A stretch of DNA of 41,729 nt, from assembly GCA_009922705.1 (NCBI GenBank), contig RFUY01000002.1, forward strand, positions 1 to 41,729. The letters run 5' to 3'. Origin of the DNA: Gammaproteobacteria bacterium (GTDB lineage: Bacteria; Pseudomonadota; Gammaproteobacteria; Pseudomonadales; Litorivicinaceae). The notes beneath the pieces are model-generated. The model made no database searches. It was given only the letters and a program-made list of their open reading frames with translations, and had not been told where the DNA came from. Positions 9,393-19,439 of the stretch are shown in pieces; position 1 is the stretch's first letter; every line of letters begins with the position of its first letter. A program made the translations under genes and the position numbers.

Positions 9393-10787
9393 TTAGGGAA
9401 TCCATCGTTGCACCCAGCGCACCACAGCCCGTGTGCGATCCGAGAAGAGTCGAGGCGTAAAAAACGCACTTGCGACCCGTTTTGTCACCTCTGACCGCGT
9501 CGGATAGGGCACGATCGTCGAAGCAATCTGACTCAATCGCAAGCCTCGATCGAGGGCGAGGACCCAAGGCAGAATCAGTTCGCCCGCATGTTGTCCCAAA
9601 ATATCGACACTCAACAAGCGCCCCCGATGATCAGTCACGATTCGAATACGCCCATCGGTCCGTCCCTCGCAACGCGCCCGATCAATGTCAGAAAATGGAA
9701 TCTCAACCACGCGTTGTCCCGAGCGCGGAACCACCGCATCGCGCTGCTCAACAGTCAACCCAGCATGGGCAAGCTCTGGATCCGTATAGGTCACCCAGGG
9801 GACGGTTTGACGCCCAACTTTTGCTGGTAGACCGAATAAGGCTTGCTTAACCACGACACTGGCATGCGCACTGGCGGCGTGGGTAAAGGCCTCACGGCCT
9901 GCCACATCGCCAATGGCAAAGATATGTCGCTGACTGGTCCGCAAACGAGAATCTGTCGTCACACCTCGTGATGTCGCAGCAACCCCCGCACGCGGCAAAT
10001 CCAACGTCTCCACATTTGGCACACGGCCAGTGGCTAAGAGCAATCGACTTGCCGTCAGTGTCTGACCATCAGACAGCCGCACAGTGGTTTGGCCGTCAGC
10101 GGCTCGAGCCACGTCGCGGACCGAAGCCCCAACCAAAACGCGAATACCGCTGGCCTCGAGAATTTCCCTGAGCTCCGCAACCAAGCTCGGCTCATCGCGA
10201 GGCATGAGAACATCCGGCTCGACGACTGTCACCTGACAGCCAAATAACTGGTGTGCCTGAGCCATCTCCAGTCCAATCGGGCCGCCCCCTAACACAATCA
10301 AAGAGGTCGGCAAGTGCTCGTCTGAAAATAGCGTCTCACTGGTCCAATACGGGACAGTCTCCAACCCCGAAATCGGAGGAATGCGCGGTCTCGATCCAGT
10401 CGCAATGACAATCCGGCGCGCGCGAACGCGAGAATCACCGCCAACGACGGTCTTGGCATCCTCAAATCGAGCCAGATGCTGGATCACTCGTACGCCAAGC
10501 CCTTCAAATCGCTCGACAGAGTCATGGGGCGCAATGCTCGCAATGACCTCGCGTACCGTGGCCTTCGCACGGGCATAGTGACCAGGCCCTGCAACGCCAT
10601 CGCGCGCCGCCGCCTTGGCCGCTGCAAGCAGCGTTTTCGAAGGGACGCACCCGGTGTTTAGGCAATCACCCCCCATCCGGTGCCCCTCAAATAACACCAC
10701 GGAAGCACCCAATTGCGCAGCACCAGCCGCCACGGATAATCCGCCACTACCACCCCCGATCACGCAAAGATCAACGCGGGTTGTCAT
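9393..10787 (-). CDS. FAD/NAD-dependent pyridine nucleotide-disulfide oxidoreductase, MerA/Lpd-like
   Basis: CVIGGGSGGLSVAAGAAQLGASVVLFE; redox CxxxxC in GGDCLNTGCVPSK; HIFAIGDVAG; C-terminal YPTRSE. No HMA domain and no C-terminal CC pair. Confidence 0.9.
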   Translation of the reverse strand: MTTRVDLCVIGGGSGGLSVAAGAAQLGASVVLFEGHRMGGDCLNTGCVPSKTLLAAAKAAARDGVAGPGHYARAKATVREVIASIAPHDSVERFEGLGVRVIQHLARFEDAKTVVGGDSRVRARRIVIATGSRPRIPPISGLETVPYWTSETLFSDEHLPTSLIVLGGGPIGLEMAQAHQLFGCQVTVVEPDVLMPRDEPSLVAELREILEASGIRVLVGASVRDVARAADGQTTVRLSDGQTLTASRLLLATGRVPNVETLDLPRAGVAATSRGVTTDSRLRTSQRHIFAIGDVAGREAFTHAASAHASVVVKQALFGLPAKVGRQTVPWVTYTDPELAHAGLTVEQRDAVVPRSGQRVVEIPFSDIDRARCEGRTDGRIRIVTDHRGRLLSVDILGQHAGELILPWVLALDRGLRLSQIASTIVPYPTRSEVTKRVASAFFTPRLFSDRTRAVVRWVQRWIP

Positions 10788-11466
10788 TGAGCACACCCTC
10801 CTGTCGTTGGCTCACGATTGCGGATACAACGGACAAACACCCAAGCGCAAGTAGCGGAGCCCACACCTGAGGATGTGCCAAGACGTCAAGATTTGGCATG
10901 ACCCCTTGGCTCAAGACATGATCAAATCCGACGCCCACACCGACGTAGATCAACGTTCCGGGCAAAATCCCCACTGCTGTCGACACCACAAACTGGTCAA
11001 ACCGCATGCCAAGGAGTGCTGGTAGCGCATTGGCCACCCAAAAGGGGACGACCGGAATCAGTCGAAGACTCAGTGCCCAGCGAAACGGGCGGGCTAAAAA
11101 TGCGCCCCGAAACCGTTGGAGTGCGTGGGCCAGGCGCTGCTCGGCCCATTGCCCAAAAAAGAACCGAACCATGACAAACACAATCGCAGCACCGCTCGTT
11201 GCGCCTATCCAAATCGGCACGACGCCGATCCAGCCAAAGAGTGCAGCGCCACCCAAAGTCAACACACTCGCCACAGGCAAGGAGAGTGAGACGGTCAGAC
11301 AATACAGACCACCGAACACGATCAAGGCCAAGCCCTGTGAGGCCGCAATCGCAGACTTTAAGGCCAAATAATGCAGGGACAGCGCAGAAAATGAGAGGAT
11401 GTCTCGCGCCCACCACCCAAGCCCGATGATGAGGCAGATCAACCCCAATCCAACGAATTTCTTCAC
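10771..11466 (-). CDS. TVP38/TMEM64 (VTT-domain) membrane protein, YdjX/YdjZ-like
   Basis: SLPVASVLTLGGAALFGWIGVVPIWIGATSGAAIVFVMVRFFFG...ALSLRLIPVVPFWVANALPALLGMRFDQFVVSTAVGILPGTLIYVGVG; GTG start at 11466 preceded by GGAG; overlaps the next gene. Confidence 0.85.
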   Translation of the reverse strand: MKKFVGLGLICLIIGLGWWARDILSFSALSLHYLALKSAIAASQGLALIVFGGLYCLTVSLSLPVASVLTLGGAALFGWIGVVPIWIGATSGAAIVFVMVRFFFGQWAEQRLAHALQRFRGAFLARPFRWALSLRLIPVVPFWVANALPALLGMRFDQFVVSTAVGILPGTLIYVGVGVGFDHVLSQGVMPNLDVLAHPQVWAPLLALGCLSVVSAIVSQRQEGVLNDNPR

Positions 11467-11525
11467 GACAATGCTCCGTTCAGAGCGCAATGGTATGCTG
11501 TCTCCCAAGCAATCACTACGGATAA

Positions 11526-12566
<1,041 letters not shown>

Positions 12567-12593
12567 CGAAAAAACGACTAAGGAGTCTCTCGA

Positions 12594-12920
12594 ATGAGCG
12601 ATCGGATTACCGCGTTAACCAATGACAATTTCGATACTGAAGTCGGCCAAGCCGACACGCCGGTTCTAGTGGATTTTTGGGCAGAGTGGTGCGGTCCCTG
12701 CAAAATGATTGCCCCTGTGCTTGAAGAACTCGCCGCGGACTATGACGGCAAGTTGAAAATTGCGAAATTAAACGTGGATGATCATCGGGAAACGACTGAA
12801 AAGTTTAATATTCGTGGAATCCCCACATTAATTTTGTTCAAAAACGGGGAGCCAGAAGCGACCAAAGTTGGGGCGCTCTCGAAGAGTCAATTGCAGGCGT
12901 TTTTAGATTCAAATCTCTAA
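12594..12920 (+). CDS. trxA: Thioredoxin 1
   Basis: [22 protein letters not shown]; 108 aa; upstream of rho. Confidence 0.97.
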   Translation: MSDRITALTNDNFDTEVGQADTPVLVDFWAEWCGPCKMIAPVLEELAADYDGKLKIAKLNVDDHRETTEKFNIRGIPTLILFKNGEPEATKVGALSKSQLQAFLDSNL

Positions 12921-12932
12921 AACACTAGACGC

Positions 12933-12964
12933 CCACACGGAAAGATTCTACTCTTCCCGTGTGG
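12933..12964 (+). promoter_or_regulatory. Stem-loop in the trxA-rho intergenic/leader region
   Basis: CCACACGGAAAGA-TTCTAC-TCTTCCCGTGTGG: 13-bp stem with one A.C mismatch and 6-nt loop; no adjacent U-run, so not a canonical intrinsic terminator. Confidence 0.65.
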
Positions 12965-13047
12965 CGACTTGTCACAACCTTCCATTTTTGTCTAATCCAA
13001 CCCAGTAAAACCCCGCCGGCCACAGCCCTGTGTGGGTCAGAGATCCC

Positions 13048-14307
13048 ATGAACCTGACAGAACTCAAACAAAAAACAATGCCCCAGTTGCTCGAGATTGC
13101 CGAGAGCATGAACCTCGAGAATCTCGCACGTAGCCGAAAGCAGGACGTGATCTTCTCCATCTTGAAAGCCCATGCAAAAAGTGGCGAAGACATTTACGGA
13201 GATGGAGTCCTTGAAATTCTCTCCGATGGCTTTGGTTTTCTTCGCTCGGCTGACTCCAGCTATCTCGCGGGCCCAGATGACATTTATGTATCTCCAAGCC
13301 AAATTCGTCGATTTAACCTGCGAAAGGGCGATTCAATTGCTGGAAAAATTCGTCCACCGAAGGATGGTGAGCGCTACTTCGCGCTGTTGAAGGTGGATGA
13401 AATCAATTTTGACCGACCTGAAAACGCAAAAAACAAAATCCTCTTTGAAAACCTGACACCGCTCTTCCCGCAAGAGCGCATGACCATGGAAATCGGAAAT
13501 GGCTCTACAGAGGATTTAACCGCCCGAATTATCGATTTGGTGTGCCCGCTCGGTAAAGGCCAGCGCGCCCTCATCGTGTCTCCGCCCAAGGCGGGTAAAA
13601 CCCTGATGCTGCAAAACATTGCCAACAGCATTACGCGAAATAACCCGGAAGCTTATTTAATCGTCTTGTTGATTGATGAACGGCCAGAAGAAGTCACCGA
13701 AATGCAGCGCACCGTGCGCGGTGAAGTGGTGGCCTCCACCTTTGACGAGCCACCCACTCGCCACGTCCAAGTGGCGGAAATGGTCATCGAAAAGGCGAAG
13801 CGACTCACCGAGCACAAGCGCGATGTGATCATCTTGTTGGACTCCATCACCCGACTCGCCCGTGCCTACAACACGGTACAGCCGTCCTCTGGAAAGGTCT
13901 TAACCGGTGGTGTGGACGCAAACGCGTTAGAGCGTCCAAAGCGCTTCTTTGGCGCCGCCCGAAATATCGAGGAAGGGGGCTCTTTGACCATTATCGCAAC
14001 CGCATTGGTTGAGACCGGATCAAAGATGGACGAAGTCATCTTCGAAGAGTTCAAGGGTACAGGGAATAGTGAATTGAACTTGGAGCGTCGAGCAGCCGAG
14101 AAGCGGATCTTCCCTGCGATCAACATTCGTAAGTCAGGAACACGTCGCGAAGACCTTTTGACCACGGAAGAAGAACTCCAGCGGATGTGGATTCTCAGAA
14201 AACTGTTGGATTCCATGGAAGATTTACAGGCCATCGAATTCTTGGTGGATCGCATTAAAACCACCAAGACCAATGATGAGTTCTTCCAATCGATGAAGAA
14301 GCGTTAA
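13048..14307 (+). CDS. rho: Transcription termination factor Rho
   Basis: [81 protein letters not shown]. Confidence 0.98.
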   Translation: MNLTELKQKTMPQLLEIAESMNLENLARSRKQDVIFSILKAHAKSGEDIYGDGVLEILSDGFGFLRSADSSYLAGPDDIYVSPSQIRRFNLRKGDSIAGKIRPPKDGERYFALLKVDEINFDRPENAKNKILFENLTPLFPQERMTMEIGNGSTEDLTARIIDLVCPLGKGQRALIVSPPKAGKTLMLQNIANSITRNNPEAYLIVLLIDERPEEVTEMQRTVRGEVVASTFDEPPTRHVQVAEMVIEKAKRLTEHKRDVIILLDSITRLARAYNTVQPSSGKVLTGGVDANALERPKRFFGAARNIEEGGSLTIIATALVETGSKMDEVIFEEFKGTGNSELNLERRAAEKRIFPAINIRKSGTRREDLLTTEEELQRMWILRKLLDSMEDLQAIEFLVDRIKTTKTNDEFFQSMKKR

Positions 14308-15134
14308 GCGTTCAAAACGGTGGCCAAATTCTGTAACGCAGGATGCGGCCCAACCGCTGCCTCTACCGCCTCAAGGAGCACCTTAGGATCATCAGGGGCG
14401 AGCGTCTGAGCTCGGTTTCGGTAGTGAGCTGCTTCAGCATCTAGCCCCGCCAAACGCGCTAACTTCGCCTGCGCAAGTGCAAGCATCGGGCTGTCCGCAT
14501 GGCGCTTTTCAAAACGCGTCAGCTCGCGTAATCGCGTCAGGGGATCCTGAATCTCGAGATGGGTTGCCAACAGAACCCAGTCTTCCTGCCAATGCTTCGT
14601 CAACGCGCGAACCAATCCTTTAAAGTCAGTCGGTGGTAAGGACGACAGCACTGGCTTGGGTATCTTCGTCATCAACGTCTCTGCACGCGCCAAATAGCGC
14701 TGTGCACCTTCGGAATCCTCAAGTTGAGCCGCGGCCATCGCGGCTAAAATCCAATGCACGGCAGGCGCACTCTCAGTGACATGATCTTTCGTCAATAACG
14801 TCAATGCGCGCGCAGGATCACCGCGCTGTAACCACAGGGCACCCTCGGCGACGCGGCGATCTGCGCGGTCTCGACGCAGCGAACCCAATGCTCGCCACAT
14901 GACGATCGGAAGCTGACCGGTCCGCCACACTAAACCGGTGAGGAACCACACGGAAACAGTCCCCACCACGAAGGTCACCATGAAGACCCAAAATGACATC
15001 TCAACCGCATAGCCGCCGACCGAAAACAGTACATATCCTGGATCAGCCATTACCTGCTGTCCGAGCCAAATCCCCCCGGCCACAAGCATGGCAAAGAGAA
15101 GGACCCGCACGCCGACTCGCATCCATCGGGTCAT
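14304..15134 (-). CDS. hemY: HemY-like TPR membrane protein (short form)
   Basis: Two N-terminal TM segments and a TPR-like region; last gene of hemC-hemD-hemX-hemY; ATG overlaps the hemX stop (ATGA). Confidence 0.8.
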   Translation of the reverse strand: MTRWMRVGVRVLLFAMLVAGGIWLGQQVMADPGYVLFSVGGYAVEMSFWVFMVTFVVGTVSVWFLTGLVWRTGQLPIVMWRALGSLRRDRADRRVAEGALWLQRGDPARALTLLTKDHVTESAPAVHWILAAMAAAQLEDSEGAQRYLARAETLMTKIPKPVLSSLPPTDFKGLVRALTKHWQEDWVLLATHLEIQDPLTRLRELTRFEKRHADSPMLALAQAKLARLAGLDAEAAHYRNRAQTLAPDDPKVLLEAVEAAVGPHPALQNLATVLNA

Positions 15135-16330
15135 TTTACGGACTCCACCGCACGCGCACTTGCCAAGCGATCGAGCCATTGCTGCCGATAAGACTTAAGG
15201 CGCTCCAACCCCTGATTGGCCTCCGGCATCGAGCGGGAAACAGCGATCGTCTCAAGCGCAACCAAGCCAGCATAGGTAGCAGCCCCCGCTCCTGTTTGCA
15301 CCTCAAAATAATGGTCCAAGGTTGAGAGGGCGGCTTGCCGCGTTGAGGAAAATAGCTCAGCCTCTTCTCGTAAAATTGCCAGCTTCAACTGCTCCAGTTG
15401 CAGGCGGAGGACCTCACGCGCCCGGCCCGCGTCAGCGGCTGAGACAAGTGGCGTGATTGGGGCCTCAAGTCGATGGATTGTGATGTATTGCGACACCCGA
15501 TCGAGTAATGGCTGAACGTCAGTGGGCAATTCCGCGACAGGCGCCGACAAACGCCTTACCGGGAGTGTTAAGTCATCAAGGCTCGCGATCATCGCCGTCA
15601 ACTTAGCTTGGACGCCAAGCACATCGAGTTCAGGGACGCTCGCGAGCGCTTGCATATCACTTGCCAAGGCTTCACGAACAGGCTGCAGTCGTGGGTCCGC
15701 AAGCTCAGCGAGAAGCGCATCCGCTGTTCGCATCAAGGTCAGCGCATTCGCGGGGTTCCGTTCGATCAAGGTCCGCTGTTGAGCCAGTTTTAACAGATAT
15801 TCCGCTTCGGCCAGCACATAGGTGTCTCGTGTATCCACTTGACTCGTTTGGACGCGCTCGGCGAGTACCTCGAGGCGTGCTAAGGCCGCCCGTGTTTCCG
15901 CTTGCAGGGCGGCCGCACGATCCTCGGCGGCCTCAAAGCGCGGCTCGATTGCATCAATGCGAGGCGTCAGTCGAGTCAGCGTCGACGACAGTGCTGAGTG
16001 CGCTCTTTGTGCCTCCTCGAGTGCGGCCACGGTCGAATTCAAACGCTTCCATTCAAGGAACCCGAACCAGCCAAGTGATCCCGTGGACGCCAAGGCCATC
16101 AGCCCCAGAGCAATCGCCAGCCAATTGGCACGATGACTGGCCTCTGTCACGATGCGCGCTTCAGTCTCAGACTCAGACCCGTCACGAGTCTGACCAGCCG
16201 CAGCGTCAGGGACGGATGACTCATGCCCAGCAACGTCGCTCTGTGACGCCGGATCTGTTGTCCTCGACTCTGTGGGTTGACTCAGTTCATCACGGTCCAC
16301 ATCCGTCCCTGGGTGTTGTGACTTAGACAT
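15131..16330 (-). CDS. hemX: HemX protein
   Basis: Charged N-terminus, single TM, coiled coil, YVLAEAEYLLKLAQQRTLIERNPANALTLMRTADALLAEL; second ATG has GGAGG about 9 nt upstream. Confidence 0.9.
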   Translation of the reverse strand: MSKSQHPGTDVDRDELSQPTESRTTDPASQSDVAGHESSVPDAAAGQTRDGSESETEARIVTEASHRANWLAIALGLMALASTGSLGWFGFLEWKRLNSTVAALEEAQRAHSALSSTLTRLTPRIDAIEPRFEAAEDRAAALQAETRAALARLEVLAERVQTSQVDTRDTYVLAEAEYLLKLAQQRTLIERNPANALTLMRTADALLAELADPRLQPVREALASDMQALASVPELDVLGVQAKLTAMIASLDDLTLPVRRLSAPVAELPTDVQPLLDRVSQYITIHRLEAPITPLVSAADAGRAREVLRLQLEQLKLAILREEAELFSSTRQAALSTLDHYFEVQTGAGAATYAGLVALETIAVSRSMPEANQGLERLKSYRQQWLDRLASARAVESVK

Positions 16331-17045
16331 GCGCTGCATCCTCCGCTAAAGCACGCTGAACTGCCTCTGGGGCCGGTGCTTCGACCAAATAATAGCGGGT
16401 TCCTGCGTGTAAATGGGAAATCGCGCGTGTGTTGGTGATTACATGTGTCATCTGCCAAAACGCAGGGATCACCTCACCAAAACATCGAATTGCCTGCATC
16501 AAGAGTCGTTCTGACCCATGAACAAGCAGGTCATTATCCGTCCAAGTTTCAGGGGAGGGCCAAATCGGACACTGGGGCACACGAGAAAATAATGCGAGTC
16601 GACTCACGTTTGGTAACGCATCAAAGGCTTCACCCCCCGTATCTCCAGTCACCACCAGTATCCGATCAGAGGGCTGTTGGACCGGCGATAACGTGGCCAT
16701 TAGCGCCGCAGCCCCGACGCCGTGCTCGGGGCATTCTGGGCACGGCCCGTCCCCTCGATAGGCTGCTGCGGTCCCCGGGCCGACAGCCCAGAGTCGAACC
16801 CCCAAGGGCCATTGCACCCAGCGATTTGCCACCCTCTCGTCAAAACAGTCCGCTGCCGTGGGGCTGGTCAGGACAACATGTGCAAATTGATCTAGATCGG
16901 CAATCCATTGCGCCTGAGCGGGCAGCAATACCTGTGGCTCAATCCGCTCACAGGGAAGTCCAAACGCCTGGAAGCCGGCCGCTTGAAATGCGGAAATGGC
17001 CGCATTCACCTGTCGGTCGACACGATTGACGAGTAGGCGCGACAT
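16323..17045 (-). CDS. hemD: Uroporphyrinogen-III synthase
   Basis: MSRLLVNRVDRQVNAAISAFQAAGFQAFGLPCERIEP...VVLTSPTAADCF...LWAVGPGTAAAY; ATG overlaps the hemC stop (TGATG). Confidence 0.88.
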   Translation of the reverse strand: MSRLLVNRVDRQVNAAISAFQAAGFQAFGLPCERIEPQVLLPAQAQWIADLDQFAHVVLTSPTAADCFDERVANRWVQWPLGVRLWAVGPGTAAAYRGDGPCPECPEHGVGAAALMATLSPVQQPSDRILVVTGDTGGEAFDALPNVSRLALFSRVPQCPIWPSPETWTDNDLLVHGSERLLMQAIRCFGEVIPAFWQMTHVITNTRAISHLHAGTRYYLVEAPAPEAVQRALAEDAAHV

Positions 17046-17983
17046 CACCCGTGTCCGAGGGCCGCAAGAAACTCCCGCGCACCCTGTCGCTCCAGATCCT
17101 GACCCACCAAGACCCCGAGTGCCTCCGGGGCTGTAACGGAACCGCGCGCTTCTGCACGAATCACCTGCGTACAATCCGCTGAACCCACGAGTGCTCGCAA
17201 CCACAGCTGCTCTCCATCTCGGACTGCATAGGCAGCAATGGGGACCTGACAACCACCATTAAGGAACCGATTCAACGCGCGCTCACAGCGGGCGACGAGG
17301 GCACCGTCAGGATCTGCGAGTGGCGCCAACATCGTTCGGACCGCCGCGTTATCAGACCGGATTTCCACCCCCAAAATGCCTTGTCCACACGCCGGAAGCA
17401 CAGCCTCGGGAGGCGTCTCAAAGGCAATCCGATGGGCCAGACCAAGCCGCTTCAAACCCGCTGTCGCCAGCATCAAGGCATCAAACGCATGACTGTCCAA
17501 TTTGCTCAAGCGAGTCCCCAAGTTGCCTCGCACGGGTGTGATTTCTAGATCTGGCCGTATCGCCATTAACTGGGCAACCCGCCGCAAACTCGACGTGCCG
17601 ATTCGTGCGCCCTGCGGCACAGCGGTGAGAGAGGGCCATGGTGCCAGATCCGCACGGCAGACCATGGCGTCAGAAGGTGTTTCGCGGGCCAGATAACACG
17701 CCAACTCGAGCCCATCAGGAAGCTCCATCGGGACATCCTTCAAGGAATGCACCGCAAGATCGGCACGTCCATCGAACAGCGCATGCTCCAATGCTTTCAC
17801 AAACACGCCTTTGCCACCGATTTTGGTGAGTGAGACATCGAGACGCTCATCACCCTCCGTCGAGAGTTCAAGAAGCGCCACCCGCAAACCTGGATAGGTG
17901 TGCTGCAGCAGGGCTTGAACGTGGTGCGCCTGCCAAAGCGCCAGCGGACTTTTGCGCGTGGCAATGGTGAGCGATTTCTGCAT
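17045..17983 (-). CDS. hemC: Porphobilinogen deaminase
   Basis: LTIATRKSPLALWQAHHVQALL, HSLKDVPMELPDGL, RIGTSSLRRVAQL, VRGNLGTRLSKLD, NRFLNGGCQVPIAAYA. Confidence 0.97.
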   Translation of the reverse strand: MQKSLTIATRKSPLALWQAHHVQALLQHTYPGLRVALLELSTEGDERLDVSLTKIGGKGVFVKALEHALFDGRADLAVHSLKDVPMELPDGLELACYLARETPSDAMVCRADLAPWPSLTAVPQGARIGTSSLRRVAQLMAIRPDLEITPVRGNLGTRLSKLDSHAFDALMLATAGLKRLGLAHRIAFETPPEAVLPACGQGILGVEIRSDNAAVRTMLAPLADPDGALVARCERALNRFLNGGCQVPIAAYAVRDGEQLWLRALVGSADCTQVIRAEARGSVTAPEALGVLVGQDLERQGAREFLAALGHG

Positions 17984-18004
17984 AGTACGGTCCTTCGTTT
18001 TCCC

Positions 18005-18014
18005 CAGTATACTG
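18005..18014. promoter_or_regulatory. Palindromic -10-like element in the divergent hemC/argH region
   Basis: CAGTATACTG is a perfect 10-bp palindrome presenting TATACT on both strands; centre is 26.5 nt from both start codons. Confidence 0.45.
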
Positions 18015-18035
18015 AACGCCTGTTGAGGAGTCTGT

Positions 18036-19439
18036 ATGAGTCAAAATGCATCCAATGCGCTCTGGGGCGGTCGCTTTTCTGAATCCACCGATGCCTTCGT
18101 GCAAGCGTTCACTGCGTCCGTGGAGTTCGACAAACGCATGGCTGACCAAGATATTCGTGGATCCAAAGCCCACGCAACCATGTTGGCGACCCAAGGTGTC
18201 CTCACCGAGTCGGAGCGTGACGCCATTCTCGGAGGATTAGACCAGATCGCCTCTGAGATCGCTGCGGGCACCTTTACCTGGTCTATCGCCCGCGAAGATG
18301 TCCACATGAACATCGAGGCGCGACTGATCGAATTAATCGGAGAAACAGGGAAAAAGCTTCACACTGGGCGCTCCAGGAACGATCAGGTCGCCACGGATAT
18401 TCGGTTGTGGTTGCGTGACACCCTCGATGCCATCCGTGAAGAGCTTGCCCGCCTACAAACGGGCCTGATCGATTTGGCAGAGCGTGAAGCAGACACCGTC
18501 ATGCCAGGATTTACCCATTTGCAGGCCGCCCAGCCAATCAGCTTTGGGCATCATATGTTGGCTTGGAATGAAATGTTGCAGCGTGATCAAGAACGACTCG
18601 CGCAATGCAGAGCACGCCTCAACGAATGCCCGCTTGGTGCGGCTGCACTGGCGGGGACCAGCTATCCACTTGATCGACATCTGAGTGCATCGCTACTTGG
18701 CTTTTCAAAGCCTACCGAAAACAGCCTCGACTCTGTCTCCGACCGGGACTTCGCCATTGAGTTCGCTTCAGTGGCCAGTATTGCCATGATGCACCTGTCT
18801 CGATTCTCCGAGGAACTGGTGAATTGGAACTCAACCGCCTGGCAGTTTGTCGACTTGCCCGACCGATTCTGTACCGGCTCCAGCATCATGCCGCAGAAGA
18901 AAAATCCCGATGTTCCCGAACTCGTCCGCGGAAAGTCAGGGCGTGTGTTTGGTCACCTGATGAGCCTACTCACCCTCATGAAGGGCCAACCGTTGGCGTA
19001 CAACAAAGACAATCAAGAGGACAAAGAGCCCATCTTTGACACCGCAGATACCCTGCGACAGTCGCTGCGTGCCTTTGCTGACATGGTGCCTGCGATCTCA
19101 GTCAATCGCGCGGCGCTAAAGGCGGCAGCCGTCAATGGGTTTTCAACAGCGACAGACCTTGCCGACTATTTGGTCCGCAAAGGAATCCCATTCAGGGATG
19201 CGCATGAGATTGTTGGACAAGCGGTTGCGCATGGCGTCGCCACCCAAACCGATCTAGCGGCCATGCCACTGCCGACATTGCAGACCTTCAGTCCGGTCAT
19301 CGATGCAGATGTCTACGCGGTACTCACGGTTGAGGGTTCAATGGCCAGCCGAGATCATTTTGGTGGAACCGCACCAAACCAAGTCCGAGCGGCGATTACG
19401 CGGGCTCGCGCGCGTCTTGCTGCCCAAGCAGCTCAGTAA
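18036..19439 (+). CDS. argH: Argininosuccinate lyase
   Basis: [64 protein letters not shown]. Confidence 0.98.
   Translation: MSQNASNALWGGRFSESTDAFVQAFTASVEFDKRMADQDIRGSKAHATMLATQGVLTESERDAILGGLDQIASEIAAGTFTWSIAREDVHMNIEARLIELIGETGKKLHTGRSRNDQVATDIRLWLRDTLDAIREELARLQTGLIDLAEREADTVMPGFTHLQAAQPISFGHHMLAWNEMLQRDQERLAQCRARLNECPLGAAALAGTSYPLDRHLSASLLGFSKPTENSLDSVSDRDFAIEFASVASIAMMHLSRFSEELVNWNSTAWQFVDLPDRFCTGSSIMPQKKNPDVPELVRGKSGRVFGHLMSLLTLMKGQPLAYNKDNQEDKEPIFDTADTLRQSLRAFADMVPAISVNRAALKAAAVNGFSTATDLADYLVRKGIPFRDAHEIVGQAVAHGVATQTDLAAMPLPTLQTFSPVIDADVYAVLTVEGSMASRDHFGGTAPNQVRAAITRARARLAAQAAQ

Noticed and set aside
9393-10787. Calling the flavoprotein mercuric reductase (merA)
   Set aside because: No HMA domain, no C-terminal Cys pair and no neighbouring mer genes.
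12933-12964. Intrinsic terminator after trxA
   Set aside because: Strong stem, but the following sequence (CGACTTGTCACAACC) has no U-run; reported as a leader stem-loop instead.
15661-16326. 221-aa plus-strand ORF
   Set aside because: Entirely antisense to hemX; low-complexity Pro/Arg/Ser-rich translation typical of a shadow ORF.
17046-17252. N-terminal extension of the hemD ORF
   Set aside because: Lies within hemC out of frame; HemD homology begins at MSRLLVNRV with an ATG overlapping the hemC stop.
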